Assembly: GCA_947044405.1 (NCBI GenBank)
Contig: CAMRHE010000018.1
Location: 3,844,001 to 3,908,000 of the forward strand
DNA: 64,000 nucleotides
From: Leptodactylus fallax
Taxonomy: Eukaryota; Chordata; Amphibia; Anura; Leptodactylidae
Direction of reading: 5' to 3'
Below the pieces are notes generated by a model that was not told the DNA's origin, did not search any database, and saw nothing but the letters and a program-made list of their open reading frames with translations. The position numbers were made by a program, and so were the translations under genes. Positions within the stretch are counted from its first letter, which is position 1. Each line of letters opens with the position of its first letter. Below, piece by piece: positions 53,587-64,000 of the stretch.

Positions 53587-53804
53587 CATTTTCCGTATAG
53601 GTATAATTGAATCAGAAAGGCTGCAGAGGAAAACTCTGTGGAATTTCTATGAAAAGAGCTGCAGGAAAGACCGCAATGCGTTTCCCCCACGGTTTCTCCT
53701 TCAGCGCTTTTTGGCTACGGCTCACAACATGGGGCCTTAGCCTAAGGGAATTTTCCTATTCCCTCTCTCAGCAGTTTGCCTGTTGTCTCTTCTTCTCACT
53801 TCCT

Positions 53805-54140
53805 GTACCATGAGAGATTATTTATTATAATTACTATAAATCTATAATATTTCAGATGAAATATGCACAGTAAATGTATATTACGCAATACAGGGTTGGA
53901 GAACACTTGTATGCTTCATGCTGACAATGGACTTGCAGTAAATTCAATGTTATCTTTGTGTTTACATATAGAGATAAACACACTGTCCAAGCCTTTATGA
54001 GTAAACTGAAGTTAGCTGACCTGATGGCCTGGAAAGAAGAGCAGTAAATAACAGCTCCAGGGAGCAGTATGTGAGTCTAAGTTTAGATAACAGGCCGTGT
54101 GCTTTGAAAACGATGTGTAAACAGTGGGAAAAATAATTTA
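53805..54140 (+). repeat. Diverged direct duplication, copy 1
   Basis: TACCATGAGAGATTATTTAT through GAAAACGATGTGTAAACAGT parallels 54562-54916 in the same order, with many substitutions and small gaps. Shared landmarks are CAGTAAATGTATATTAC, GACTTGCAGTAAA, GAGCAGTAAATAACAGCTC and CGATGTGTA. Confidence 0.75.
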
Positions 54141-54149
54141 TTTAATTGA

Positions 54150-54530
54150 ATTTAAAAAGAAATGTGCAGTGGATGATGAAAAATGAAAATTGAAAAGTTC
54201 CCAGATATACATTATTTCAGTGCTAGATATGTCATGCCCAGCCTTTGCCACTGGATAAAGTCAGCTCTCCAGTTATTATGCTTTGTTTCCTGATTTTGCA
54301 ACCACACTACATGCGTCCCTAATCTTTTGCCTGAAAATACAATAGAGCTCTGAAGTGAAAGAGTACCATGTGCATTTGAGGCCTAATTTAGATATTTACA
54401 CTGCATTGTTGGGTAATTGAAAAGGTCCTGAGATAAAATAAATAATTCACCCCCAAGATATGACCCCATTTTAGAAACTTCATGCAAGCATTTTTAACCC
54501 TTGAGTGTTACATTAATTTAGCTTCCAGTA
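54150..54530 (+). repeat. Fragment of the large TTAA-target repeat
   Basis: GTGCAGTGGATGATGAAAAA, ATTATTTCAGTGCTAGATAT and GACCCCATTTTAGAAACT match phrases of 12640-12760 and 16740-16780. It lies between the two copies of the diverged duplication. Confidence 0.55.
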
Positions 54531-54561
54531 TAAAGCACCTCTGTAGATATAGACATTATAT

Positions 54562-54916
54562 TTACCATGAGAGATTGTTTATGATTACTATATCTATAAT
54601 ATATAGATCTATAATCTATAATAATGCAGATCAAATAATATGCTCAGTAAATGTATATTACATTACACAGGTTTGGAGAACATTTCCATTCTACCAGGAC
54701 AAACAACAGACTTGCAGTAAACTCAATTTACATAGAGAAATATCAACATTGTCTGATCCTTTATCAGCAAATTATAATTAGCTGATCTGGATGAAAGAGC
54801 AGTAAATAACAGCTCTGAAAGTAATACAGAGAACTCAGACCCCCTCCGCTCCTAGATAAGGTGATAGAACAGACTGGGTTCCTTGACAACGATGTGTACA
54901 ATGATAGGAATAATTT
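54562..54916 (+). repeat. Diverged direct duplication, copy 2
   Basis: Second copy of the 53805-54140 segment, offset by about 760 bp, with an extra run of TATA-rich sequence near 54585-54620. Confidence 0.75.
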
Positions 54917-54999
54917 CACATATCAGGTAAATGAAGCAGCATTGTATAAAGCAATGTATTTAGGAAAACTGTTTACTTTGAGATGGGAATACCCCTTTA

Positions 55000-55306
55000 G
55001 GCTAAGGCCCCACGTAGCATGCCACAGCGTTAAAGTGCTGCAAGAAAAACTGCAACGGAAATGTTTCACAGTTTTTCCCACAGCGCTTTTAGCAGAAAAG
55101 CCGCAGAGTTTTCCTCTGCTGACTTTCTGCTTCAATTATACCTGTACGGAAAGTGCCAGTGTTTCCGTAGGTATAATTGATATGCTGCAATTTACAAAAA
55201 CACAACAGTTTTTAAAATCACAGCATGTCCTCTGCGGATATTTTTCTGCAGTGTGTGGATGGGATTAGCCAGAATCCCATCCACTTTGCAGGAACAGTAA
55301 AACGTC
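55000..55306. mobile_element. Harbinger-like MITE (GGCTAAGGCCCC family), right end missing
   Basis: TTA (54997-54999) then GGCTAAGGCCCCACGTAGC. The body matches 46707 and 52698 up to CCACTTTGCAGGAACAG and then stops where the tandem duplication begins. Confidence 0.6.
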
Positions 55307-55316
55307 CTAATACACA

Positions 55317-56126
55317 CCTCAGCTGCTCCAGAACCTCATAATACACATATCCTCTGCCATTGAACCTCATAATCCACACCTTTTCTGCTGCAACATATCA
55401 TAGTACACACCTCAGCTGTTACTGAACCTCATAATACATACCTTGGCTGCAGCAGAACCTCATAATATACACCCCACTTACTGCCGAAACTCATATTATA
55501 CACATTAACTGCTATTGAACACACCTAGTCCTCTGTACAACTTTATTCGACAAATAACACTCACCAAAGATGCCGTGGGACATCATAATAGTGATAAAAG
55601 GAAGAGAAGAAAATAGTATAAGAGGAGAGAAGTCCTTGTATGTCTAGGTTGTTATTATATGGTATCAGAGGACATTACAAAGGAGTACTATATACAAGAG
55701 TCCAGGCATATCCATGCTGTTATTAGAGGATATCAGATGACATTTTACTGACCATAATAAAAAGGTGAGAACTAAAACTCCAAGCATATACAGTCTGTTA
55801 TTATTGGAGATTAGACAATTCGAATAAGAGGTCAGAAAGATAAGTCTCAGCATCACCAGGCTTTTATTATGGGATATCAATAGACATAATGGGGAAGGTG
55901 GGTATATTTGCGAACTACAAGTCCCAGCATCACAAGGCTGTTATTATAGGACTCGGTGGAAATTACACTGAGGTGGTTATAATGGGGGAAATACAACTCT
56001 GAACATGTCCAAGATGTTATTATGGACTAACAGAGGATGTTACAAGGGGTGGGTGTAACTAATACTCCCAGCATTTCCTTGGCTACCAGATCTTACACAA
56101 CTGCTGGCAACCTATAGAAGGCCACC
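55317..56126 (+). repeat. Tandem duplication, copy 1 (with internal deletion)
   Basis: Segment A (55317-55546, about seven degenerate 31-bp units led by AACCTCATAATACACA) is joined through CGACAAAT to segment B (55557-56126, degenerate units of about 80 bp). Both recur in copy 2, essentially unchanged. Relative to copy 2, about 343 bp between A and B are absent. Confidence 0.9.
55914..55930 (+). promoter_or_regulatory. ZNF143/SBS-like site in tandem duplication, copy 1
   Basis: ACTACAAGTCCCAGCAT resembles the ZNF143/STAF motif (ACTACAATTCCCAGAATGC, from memory). Weaker versions appear in neighbouring units. Function is unknown. Confidence 0.3.
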
Positions 56127-57269
56127 TCAGCTGCTCCAGAACCTCATAATACACATATCCTCTGCCATTGAACCTCATAATCCACACCTTTTCTGCTGCA
56201 ACATATCATAGTACACACCTCAGCTGTTACTGAACCTCATAATACATACCTTGGCTGCAGCAGAACCTCATAATATACACCCCACTTACTGCCGAAACTC
56301 ATATTATACACATTAACTGCTATTGAACACACCTAGTCCTCTGTACAACTTTATTAAACACTCATCAGCTGAAACTGGTACAAAACATCACAATGCACAC
56401 CTCAGCTCCAACAGAACATCAAAATACATAACTCTGCTGCTACAGAATCTTATAGTACACAGCTCAGCTTCAGCAGAACATTGTAATACACATTTCAGCT
56501 ACTATAAAAAGTACACAATTCTGATGCTGCAGAACATCTTAGGGCCTCTTTGTTCTGTAAAAGAGGTTACCTGATGGAAGTGGGATCCGTTCGGCATTAT
56601 TGGTGTCCATGATGTTCACAATCCAGCATACATGTGATTTTCACTATTCTGCCTCTATGATGGAGCAGAAATCAGTAGCGCAGATGTGAGCAGACCATAA
56701 CACTCACCAAAGATGCCGTGGGACATCATAATAGTGATAAAAGGAAGAGAAGAAAATAGTATAAGAGGAGAGAAGTCCTTGTATGTCTAGGTTGTTATTA
56801 TATGGTATCAGAGGACATTACAAAGGAGTACTATATACAAGAGTCCAGGCATATCCATGCTGTTATTAGAGGATATCAGATGACATTTTACTGACCATAA
56901 TAAAAAGGTGAGAACTAAAACTCCAAGCATATACAGTCTGTTATTATTGGAGATTAGACAATTCGAATAAGAGGTCAGAAAGATAAGTCTCAGCATCACC
57001 AGGCTTTTATTATGGGATATCAATAGACATAATGGGGAAGGTGGGTATATTTGCGAACTACAAGTCCCAGCATCACAAGGCTGTTATTATAGGACTCGGT
57101 GGAAATTACACTGAGGTGGTTATAATGGGGGAAATACAACTCTGAACATGTCCAAGATGTTATTATGGACTAACAGAGGATGTTACAAGGGGTGGGTGTA
57201 ACTAATACTCCCAGCATTTCCTTGGCTACCAGATCTTACACAACTGCTGGCAACCTATAGAAGGCCACC
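56127..57269 (+). repeat. Tandem duplication, copy 2 (complete unit)
   Basis: Segment A (56127-56353), 345 bp unique to this copy (56354-56698, continuing the AACATC-type units), and segment B (56699-57269). The offset from copy 1 is 1143 bp for segment B. An open frame of 71 codons on the minus strand (55665-55880 and 56808-57023) is identical in both copies. Confidence 0.9.
57057..57073 (+). promoter_or_regulatory. ZNF143/SBS-like site in tandem duplication, copy 2
   Basis: Exact second copy of the site at 55914, displaced by 1143 bp. Confidence 0.3.
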
Positions 57270-60033
57270 AAAACATGTAAAGCCAGCTTCAATCCTATGG
57301 ACATTAAAATGACATGCCAAATGAAATGGAAATGGACACAATCATCAGAACCATGGGTCTGTGAGAAGTATTAAATTACAGTATATTGTTTTGCCTCCCT
57401 GCTTTTATTGATTACGTTCTTTACATGCACTGCACTCCAGAAATCACTCACTATGTGCAACAATAGTAAAAGTCTATTAATGAGATGCACAATGACTTGG
57501 AAAATGGTGGATAATTTCAGAATGTGTGTATAACAAATATATGCTGTATTGAATAAAGAATGTTGAGCAGCAAGAAATACACAAAGCATTTGCAGAAAAC
57601 AACCTGATTTCATGTAATTAGCTTTCATTAGTGCCCTTTATTCTGAAAACACCAATGCCCACCAATGCTGAGGAATCATAAATTGATCACTTCTGTTCTA
57701 CGTGACTTGACAGTGGCCTCTAAAGGTTATACACACAGCCAAGGGACGAGGAATGATGAGATTCTCTAAAGATAAATATTTGTGCTACATAGTAGATAAA
57801 ATAAATCCAGTACTACAATAATTACACATTGTCTTTATTTCACCGGAAGTAAAAGAGTGTGTGTTGTGCAACATTTTAGCGCACAACTGTAAACATGACT
57901 ATTCTATATACAATCAGTTATACTGACATCTATTGCCTTATAATTACTTACATTGATGAATATGAATATGAAGGAAATTCTTATGTTAAGTTTTTCTTAC
58001 TTGTCATTGCTATTTGGTGTGAAGTTTAACATATTTTAGCAAACCTGAAATAGTCATTGAATGGGTTGTCTGGTTTATTTGATCCATTTCATTAGGCTAG
58101 CACCACTTCCTCTGGGAGACTCGGAATGCCCATATATTACACAGACTATCAGACTCTATGGGATCTGTCTAATGTTTCAATTCATCTGTGGTGGCACTGT
58201 AAGACAGTTTGGCTTCTGTGTTCCCCATGGATTATAGTTGATTGTTGAGGATCCCAGTTAAAGGATGCCTTGTTCACTTGGCTGGATTGGCTGAAGCCCT
58301 ATTCTACATTCATATATGTTTTTAGAATTCTGCTGGTTGTCATTGGAAACAGACAACAATTTAGCTGTCTTTCTTTAAAAACATGTGACCTTATAGTTGG
58401 GCTTTAATCAGCAGTTTGTCTGTAGACACATCAATGGCTCTGTGATGTAAGAATCTGTAGTACAGCACCCACTAAAACCAATGGGCAAATACTGCACCTT
58501 GGTTTGTCTGCACCAACTTATTGCGGATTCACATACTGTAGTTTTTCTCTTGCAGATTCAAAGGAGACAAATAAAATTGGTACATGCTAACAAATATTTT
58601 AAAGAAGCAGTTCTAGAAGTCATATAAAGAGGTTGTGTTTAGAATGCAACTCCTTCATATTCCCTATTACAGCATATAAATGTCATAGAGAGGTCCCTCA
58701 CCTGGAAGCCCTCCCCTCTTTCAGCCAAAGCTACATCTCATAGAAACGGTGGCTCTTACTCTGTAACACATAAAAGTAAATTTTGTCTTCAGCCACCACT
58801 GTGTTCCCTCAGCAACTGCAGCTGATCTCCAGGGGTTGCAGAAGCTGGATCTGCGGTGATCAGCTAGTTAATCCCTACATATTACAAATGTAAAACATTA
58901 TTAAATGTTGGCAACTACACAGCATTGGACATTTACTGCTGAAGCAGCTATTCAGGGGAAAATCACAAAGATGTGAACGCTGCATATGAAAAATGTGGAA
59001 ATGTGGATATTTACATATAATGCTATATAACCAGAGAGAAAAGATGGTAGTAGGAGAGCAATACATACCCTAATAAAAAAGGTGAACTCAATACACTTTT
59101 CCCCAGTGCTGTGTAGAGGTAAAGTTAAGCACTGCCCTCCTTTCAGAAAATATCTTAATGGATAAAAATTTAATGGCACGCTTTAGAAGCTGTAAAATAT
59201 GAATACAATCTTTAAATTTTAATTATAAATCAGAATATCACTACATAGGATGTGACAGTGACTTTCCCTAGATGTCCATGGCCTGTAGAGAGAAGAGGGT
59301 GCAGTAATGCCACTTAGGCATCCCATTTGTGTGTCCAGAGCTTTAATGGGATGTGAAAGGAAAGCTTCTTTCCTTTCTGTGTCTGACTGGGTTTTGCCAC
59401 AGTTCTTTGTAGGAAAGAGTTATGCTGTGGCTAAATATTGCTGCATTTTTAGTTTAATGTGTATATTTAGACTTTGTGGCTACTTATTGTACAGGTAATT
59501 TCCACAGTTTCCTAATGAGGACATATTAATTCATAGTCTGTCGCATCTGACAATCAATCTTATTTGTTGTTTAGCAGTTCAAATACTATGAAGAGATTGA
59601 CTGTTCTCACCACCCAGAAAGTGATGGCATATCCCAGCGATAAGCCTTTACTTCTAAATACAATAGTCTTGACAACCACAAAATTTAGGCCCTGTGTACA
59701 AGATACAAGGAAACATAAAGAAGTTGTCAAAAGAAAGACTTTAGTGTCCACTGATCTGAGGAGCATTAAGTGCTGTACTGTGCCATCTTCAGTCTGTTTT
59801 GTTGTAATTATTGCCTCTGAACAATTCTTACCCTGTAGAAGGAGCTGTGGCATAGCAAAAGCTAACTGTACCTACAAATCTTCAAATATGGAATGCCTTT
59901 TTGAAATAATTGTTTATTGCATAAAAAGTACTGTATTGTCCCATACAGTTTTCTTGTTCACGTACCATGCAGGTATTGTATGATAACTGGCAAATTTAAT
60001 ATTCACAATGTACATAGATTATTGAATAACTGA
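57270..60033. other. No supported gene in 2.7 kb
   Basis: Mostly unassigned AT-rich sequence. A minus-strand frame at 59560-59853 has hydrophobic stretches and could be imagined as an 80-bp exon with splice-like borders, but nothing is recognisable in it. Confidence 0.45.
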
Positions 60034-60036
60034 TAA

Positions 60037-60216
60037 GGCTATGTTCACACTACCGATATTAATGTCCATTGCTGTCATCTGTCATACACTGGGGTGAATG
60101 CAACCAGACACCCAACTGAGGGGGCTTCATCTGCATCTAATATTTAATGTCCATTGTTCTCATCCTGTGATGGATGAGAGCAACGGACATTTATTAATGG
60201 TAGTGTGAACCTACCC
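60037..60216. mobile_element. Harbinger-like MITE, 180 bp
   Basis: GGCTATGTTCACACTACC and GGTAGTGTGAACCTACCC are inverted ends; the flanks are TAA and TGA. The interior is nearly palindromic (TTAATGTCCATTGCT at the left, AGCAACGGACATTTATTAA at the right). Confidence 0.7.
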
Positions 60217-61960
60217 TGATACTTGAGTAGGAGCAGAGATACTTCCACCTCCGTCTATTGCTGTAGGGTCTTGCACCAGCAAGATCAACTGATCAGTGCA
60301 TGGTCTGGATGTTGGCCCCTTACAATCAGTATGAAAAGCTGCTGGGGGCTGGGAAGACCCCTTTAACATTGTGTTCTAAGCAATATCTGAACCAAATATA
60401 CTGTACCATAGCATCACAGAGAGCATTACATGGGCACAGAGCAGTTGTATATATGTTGTGCTATGTTGCAGAATATTGAAAGCAGCTTTGCATGTGACTA
60501 GAGAAGAGTAGGTCATACAACTTAAAGGGATTGTTCAAGATTTAAAAAAAAAATAGCAAAACTGCTGGAAATGTGATAATGAAAAAAATAATCATTACCT
60601 GTAAAATTCTGTGCCACTCCAATATCAATGATGTGCTGTACATCCTGTGACCACTGTAGCCTCGGTGTTGACACTTACATGTATGACACAAAACTACTGA
60701 GGACAGTGACTGGCTGACTGGCTACAGTATTCACATGGATACATGACTAGTAAACAAAGTACCTCCATAGAAGCAGGCTTGGAACACCAGAGGATATAAA
60801 AGATGAGTAATAGTTATTTTTATATTATAGCATTTCTTGCAGTTATACTTTTTTTTTTTAATTCCAGATATAAGGTTAATTTCATACAATAGTCTGGCTG
60901 TATGTTCTCCCAATGTATAAATCTAGCCAGTAAATAATCTTTCACCAGATATACTGTATGCCAGAAGAGTGTCCTTGTGAGATACATTCTATGTATGTAT
61001 ATAAAGTTATATTTACAGTTGTCAGTTGAAGTCAATGCCAGACATACTGTATGCAACTGTATAGGCATGGGATTCTAACATGCAGTCAGTTCAGGTCATC
61101 TGGAACTATAATACAGCCTTAACAAATCTTAATATACACCAGTTGACCCGTGTACTTCACCAAGTCAGGTTATCTAGAAGTTGGTATTGTACACAACCAT
61201 ATACCCATTGTTGGTTTCAAGCAACCAATGGGAAAAGCAGATAAGCTTCAAGCAGCCAATGGGAAAACTGAATACACAAATGCATGCCATAAGCTGTGTA
61301 TAATAGTGATGAGCTGTCAGATTTATTTTCAATTTCCATATATACTGTAACTTACAATTTACACTTAGCCATTCATTAATAGTCAGGTTTATAGTGTGTT
61401 CTTTTTGCGGTATGGTTTTATTATTGTGGTACTTATTTTAATGGAGTGGACACATTATACAGAACCCATTCCATTTGCATCATTAGCATAGATACTGGAA
61501 AAATAAAAAATCCCAACTGGAGTGACACACTAGGAATATATATATATATAGATTTTTTTTTTTTTTGCATCCTATAGAAGTTTTTAGGACATGTTGAATG
61601 AATCTTTGCTTTCATCTTTCTTGACTACACAAATGTCAACTGTAGGTAATAGAAGTTTGTTGAACTCTAAAAGAAATGTATTGGTCTTACATTCAGTAAA
61701 ATATTGGGTGTGGACTGTACACCAACTATATCACACCCTCTTATGCCCCATGATAGTGGAAAGCTGGGAAAAAGATAAAGATCATTAAAATAGAACCTTG
61801 GGATACATTTTAATCATGTTATAACTGTTTTGTCTTCTGAAAAAATGTGGAATATATGTATCTGTAGCACTTCTCCAACCCTACTAGCATAACTAAACTG
61901 TAGAGTGTAAGTGTGAGCATGTACATGGATATGAGATAGCTAGGTAACTACACATATATG
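60217..61960. other. No supported gene in 1.7 kb
   Basis: AT-rich sequence. A fragment at about 60522 (TTAAAGGGATTGTTCAAG) looks like the left end of a TTAA MITE. CAAGCAACCAATGGGAAAAGC at about 61218-61238 is imperfectly repeated 30 bp later. No open frame is convincing. Confidence 0.45.

Positions 61961-62014
<54 letters not shown>
61961..62014 (+). repeat. (GATA)n microsatellite
   Basis: AGAT/GATA tandem repeat of about 13 uninterrupted units, followed by degenerate GATA-rich sequence. Confidence 0.95.
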
Positions 62015-62122
62015 GGATAGATCAGCATATGACTATGAGGTAAAAAATCTCAATTAACTGATAGATAATGGATAGAACAATAGATATTAGATAGATATGA
62101 GATCAGTAGATACCGGATACAT

Positions 62123-62123
<1 letters not shown>

Positions 62124-62169
<46 letters not shown>
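62124..62169 (+). repeat. (GATA)n microsatellite
   Basis: About 11 uninterrupted GATA units. Sequence between the arrays (62015-62123 and 62170-62433) is decayed GATA repeat. Confidence 0.95.
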
Positions 62170-62433
62170 TGAATAGATGTGAGGTCCATAAATATTAGGT
62201 AGATAAATAGATATGATATCAATAGTTAATTGATCTATTAGATATTATATAAGTAGATAATGGATAGATGTGAAATAAATACATATTAGATAAGTAGATA
62301 GATATGAGATCATTATATCTATCTATCTACTTATACATATAGATATGAGATCATTATATTTTAGATATTAGATATGTAGATAATGGATAGATATGAGACT
62401 AATATATATTAGATGATGGATGGATAAATACAT

Positions 62434-62487
<54 letters not shown>
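62434..62487 (+). repeat. (GATA)n microsatellite
   Basis: About 13 uninterrupted GATA units, the last long plus-strand array. Confidence 0.95.
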
Positions 62488-63639
62488 CATGAGATCAATA
62501 AATATTAGGTAAGTAGGTAGATATTAGATCAATAGATATTATGTACTTTAGATATTGAATAAGTAGCTAAATAGATAAACAGATAAACATTGCTCTTAAA
62601 AGTAGCTACAAAGTAAAATAAACTGAACAGTGTCCCAGTTACAGACAGGATCTTATTTGTTGACTCCCTTTGCACAGAACATTCTGACATCGATCTGTTG
62701 TGCAGCAGTACCATAATCCTTAACTAACATTAGGATCACAGATCCTATCCCTTACCTTTACCACCAATATTAGTCAATTACTGTCTACCTTGTAATAGAA
62801 TTGTGCGCAAACCGATGTCTATGTTAGGGTGAGCAGGAAGATTTCTGCTGTACATCTTCTTCATCATCATAACATGGCAAAGAATTAACCCTTTGAACCT
62901 GCACTGATTTTTTTATTTTCTAGGCTCAGGATCCTCCACATAAGAACAATCCACTGAAATCACATAATAATTACACAACATTGAAGGAAATACTCAGTGA
63001 GAATCATCTTGCTTCAGTTCAATGTGTAGTCAACACAAGGTGTGTATAACATCAGATAGTTTGCAAGACTTTCCAGGATCTGCACTTACTTTACTAAAGC
63101 CAGAAGCCTTGTAATAAGACTATGAGAAGCCTTTGATCCTTCTTATAGCCTGACTCTAGTTTCTCCATCACATGATACATTCATTATTGCCATTGACTGT
63201 TCCCAGATACTTAGAGTTTTGGTCTCCAGCAGATCACTGATCATCAGTCTATTTACAATGAACATCCCATTGACAATGCAGCGCTTCCGATTACCTCCCA
63301 GTTCATCTTACCAGCAGTAAAAGTGAAGTCAATTATTTCAGCAGAGTTTTCATGAATTTCTTATAGAGCAGTATTTACCTCGCACAATGGTGACAAGAGT
63401 GCAGCATTTTTGGAGATCTGTTGTCACTTGCTATTAAGATCAAGATTAATGCAAATTGACGATAAGCGTTTCCCAATCCTCCAGTGTCATAGAATACATT
63501 AACACATCTCTGCCAGTAATTAAGCTCTAGAAAAGTACTCTATACTGTGTCTTATTGGAAGGGGTGCAAGCAGGGTACCTGAGCTATAGCTATTACTTAT
63601 AGAATTATATTATATCTATTCCTTCCGGAACACAGAAAA
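62488..63639. other. Unassigned sequence between inverted GATA arrays
   Basis: About 1.15 kb without recognisable repeats or genes. Confidence 0.45.
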
Positions 63640-63887
63640 TTCTATCTGTCTATCTATATATCTGAGTCTATTGAATATCTATCTACTCTATCTATCTGTC
63701 TCACATCTATCTTTCTACTCTCTATCTGTGTGTTTACCTGTGTCATATCTATCCGTGGATCTATCTGTAAATCTATCTCATGTCTATTTTTCTGCTCTGT
63801 CTCATATATTTCTACTCTGTTTATCGCATGTCTGTCTATCGCATATCTACTCTATATGGGTAATCTATCTTCTCTATCTTTGTACTC

Positions 63888-63919
<32 letters not shown>

Positions 63920-64000
63920 CATATCTATCTTCTGTGATATCTATCTCATATCTATCTTCTGTGATATCTATCTATTGCTTATCTATATTCTGTCATATCT
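63640..64000 (-). repeat. Degenerate (TATC)n, i.e. GATA on the minus strand
   Basis: CTATCTATC and variants run to the window edge; a clean array lies at about 63889-63920. Orientation is opposite to the arrays at 61961-62487. The 88-codon open frame here is microsatellite-encoded. Confidence 0.9.

Larger units (their letters stand above)
52698..53742. mobile_element. Harbinger-like MITE carrying a foldback insertion
   Basis: GGCCGGGGCCTCACGTAG and ATGGGGCCTTAGCC are inverted ends with TAA on both sides (52695-52697, 53743-53745). Compared with 46707 and 55000, its own body is split at 52882 by a 705-bp insertion flanked by a duplicated CATTTTCC. Confidence 0.75.

Noticed and set aside
55665..57023. 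Identical 71-codon frame found twice on the minus strand
   Set aside because: Identity follows from the recent DNA duplication; there is no domain, and the frame runs across degenerate tandem units.
59560..59983. Overlapping open frames of 97 and 139 codons, with splice-like borders on the minus strand (GTACACAG before and GTGAGAAC after an 80-bp stretch)
   Set aside because: The hydrophobic text matches no protein family I know, and single splice-like sites occur by chance. A protein search or RNA evidence would be needed.
63671..63937. 88-codon frame rich in Ser, Leu and Tyr
   Set aside because: It is encoded by a decayed TATC microsatellite.

Overview
This window looks like intergenic or intronic DNA from a large, transposon-rich vertebrate genome, most likely a frog or toad. 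I found no host protein-coding gene, tRNA or rRNA that I can defend. The amphibian inference comes from the mix of repeats, recognised from memory and not from a search: several Tc1-like lineages, an L1/Tx1-type LINE, a DIRS-like fragment, a Penelope-like element, PIF/Harbinger-like MITEs, TTAA-target repeats and hAT-like repeats.

Layout. 1-8 kb: a foldback, a Harbinger-like MITE, a nearly intact Tc1-like element (DD37E, one stop codon), a second MITE, a hAT-like element carrying a solo LTR, and a DIRS-like reverse-transcriptase remnant. 8-26 kb: one deep nest. A large TTAA-target repeat is split by a 5.7-kb copy of the same kind, which carries seven hairpins near its right end. It is split again by a DD34E Tc1-like element and a 6.2-kb L1/Tx1-type LINE on the minus strand. 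Two stretches (18377-19020 and 25257-25640) read as degraded consensus sequence. 26-42 kb: Tc1 remnants, four solo LTRs of two families with target-site duplications, a TA-flanked element with a 31-bp minisatellite, and more TTAA repeats. 42-52 kb: a second, degraded plus-strand LINE of the same family, interrupted by a 3.9-kb hAT-like composite and by a Penelope-like element with a GIY-YIG-like C-terminus and a hammerhead-ribozyme-like motif. 52-57 kb: a TTAA MITE, a Harbinger-like MITE containing a foldback insertion with a second hammerhead-like motif, an old segment duplication, and a near-identical tandem duplication of about 1.14 kb. 57-64 kb: mostly unassigned AT-rich DNA with one small MITE and GATA/TATC microsatellites.

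The elements work together only as layers: target-site duplications let the order of insertion be read. The points most worth a second look are the paired hammerhead-like motifs in Penelope-like contexts, the hairpin train at 14524-15029, the self-complementary stem recurring in hAT-like repeats, a 31-bp tandem unit shared by four separate loci, and the degraded tracts flanking the LINE. All family names rest on motif recognition; termini and duplications were read directly.
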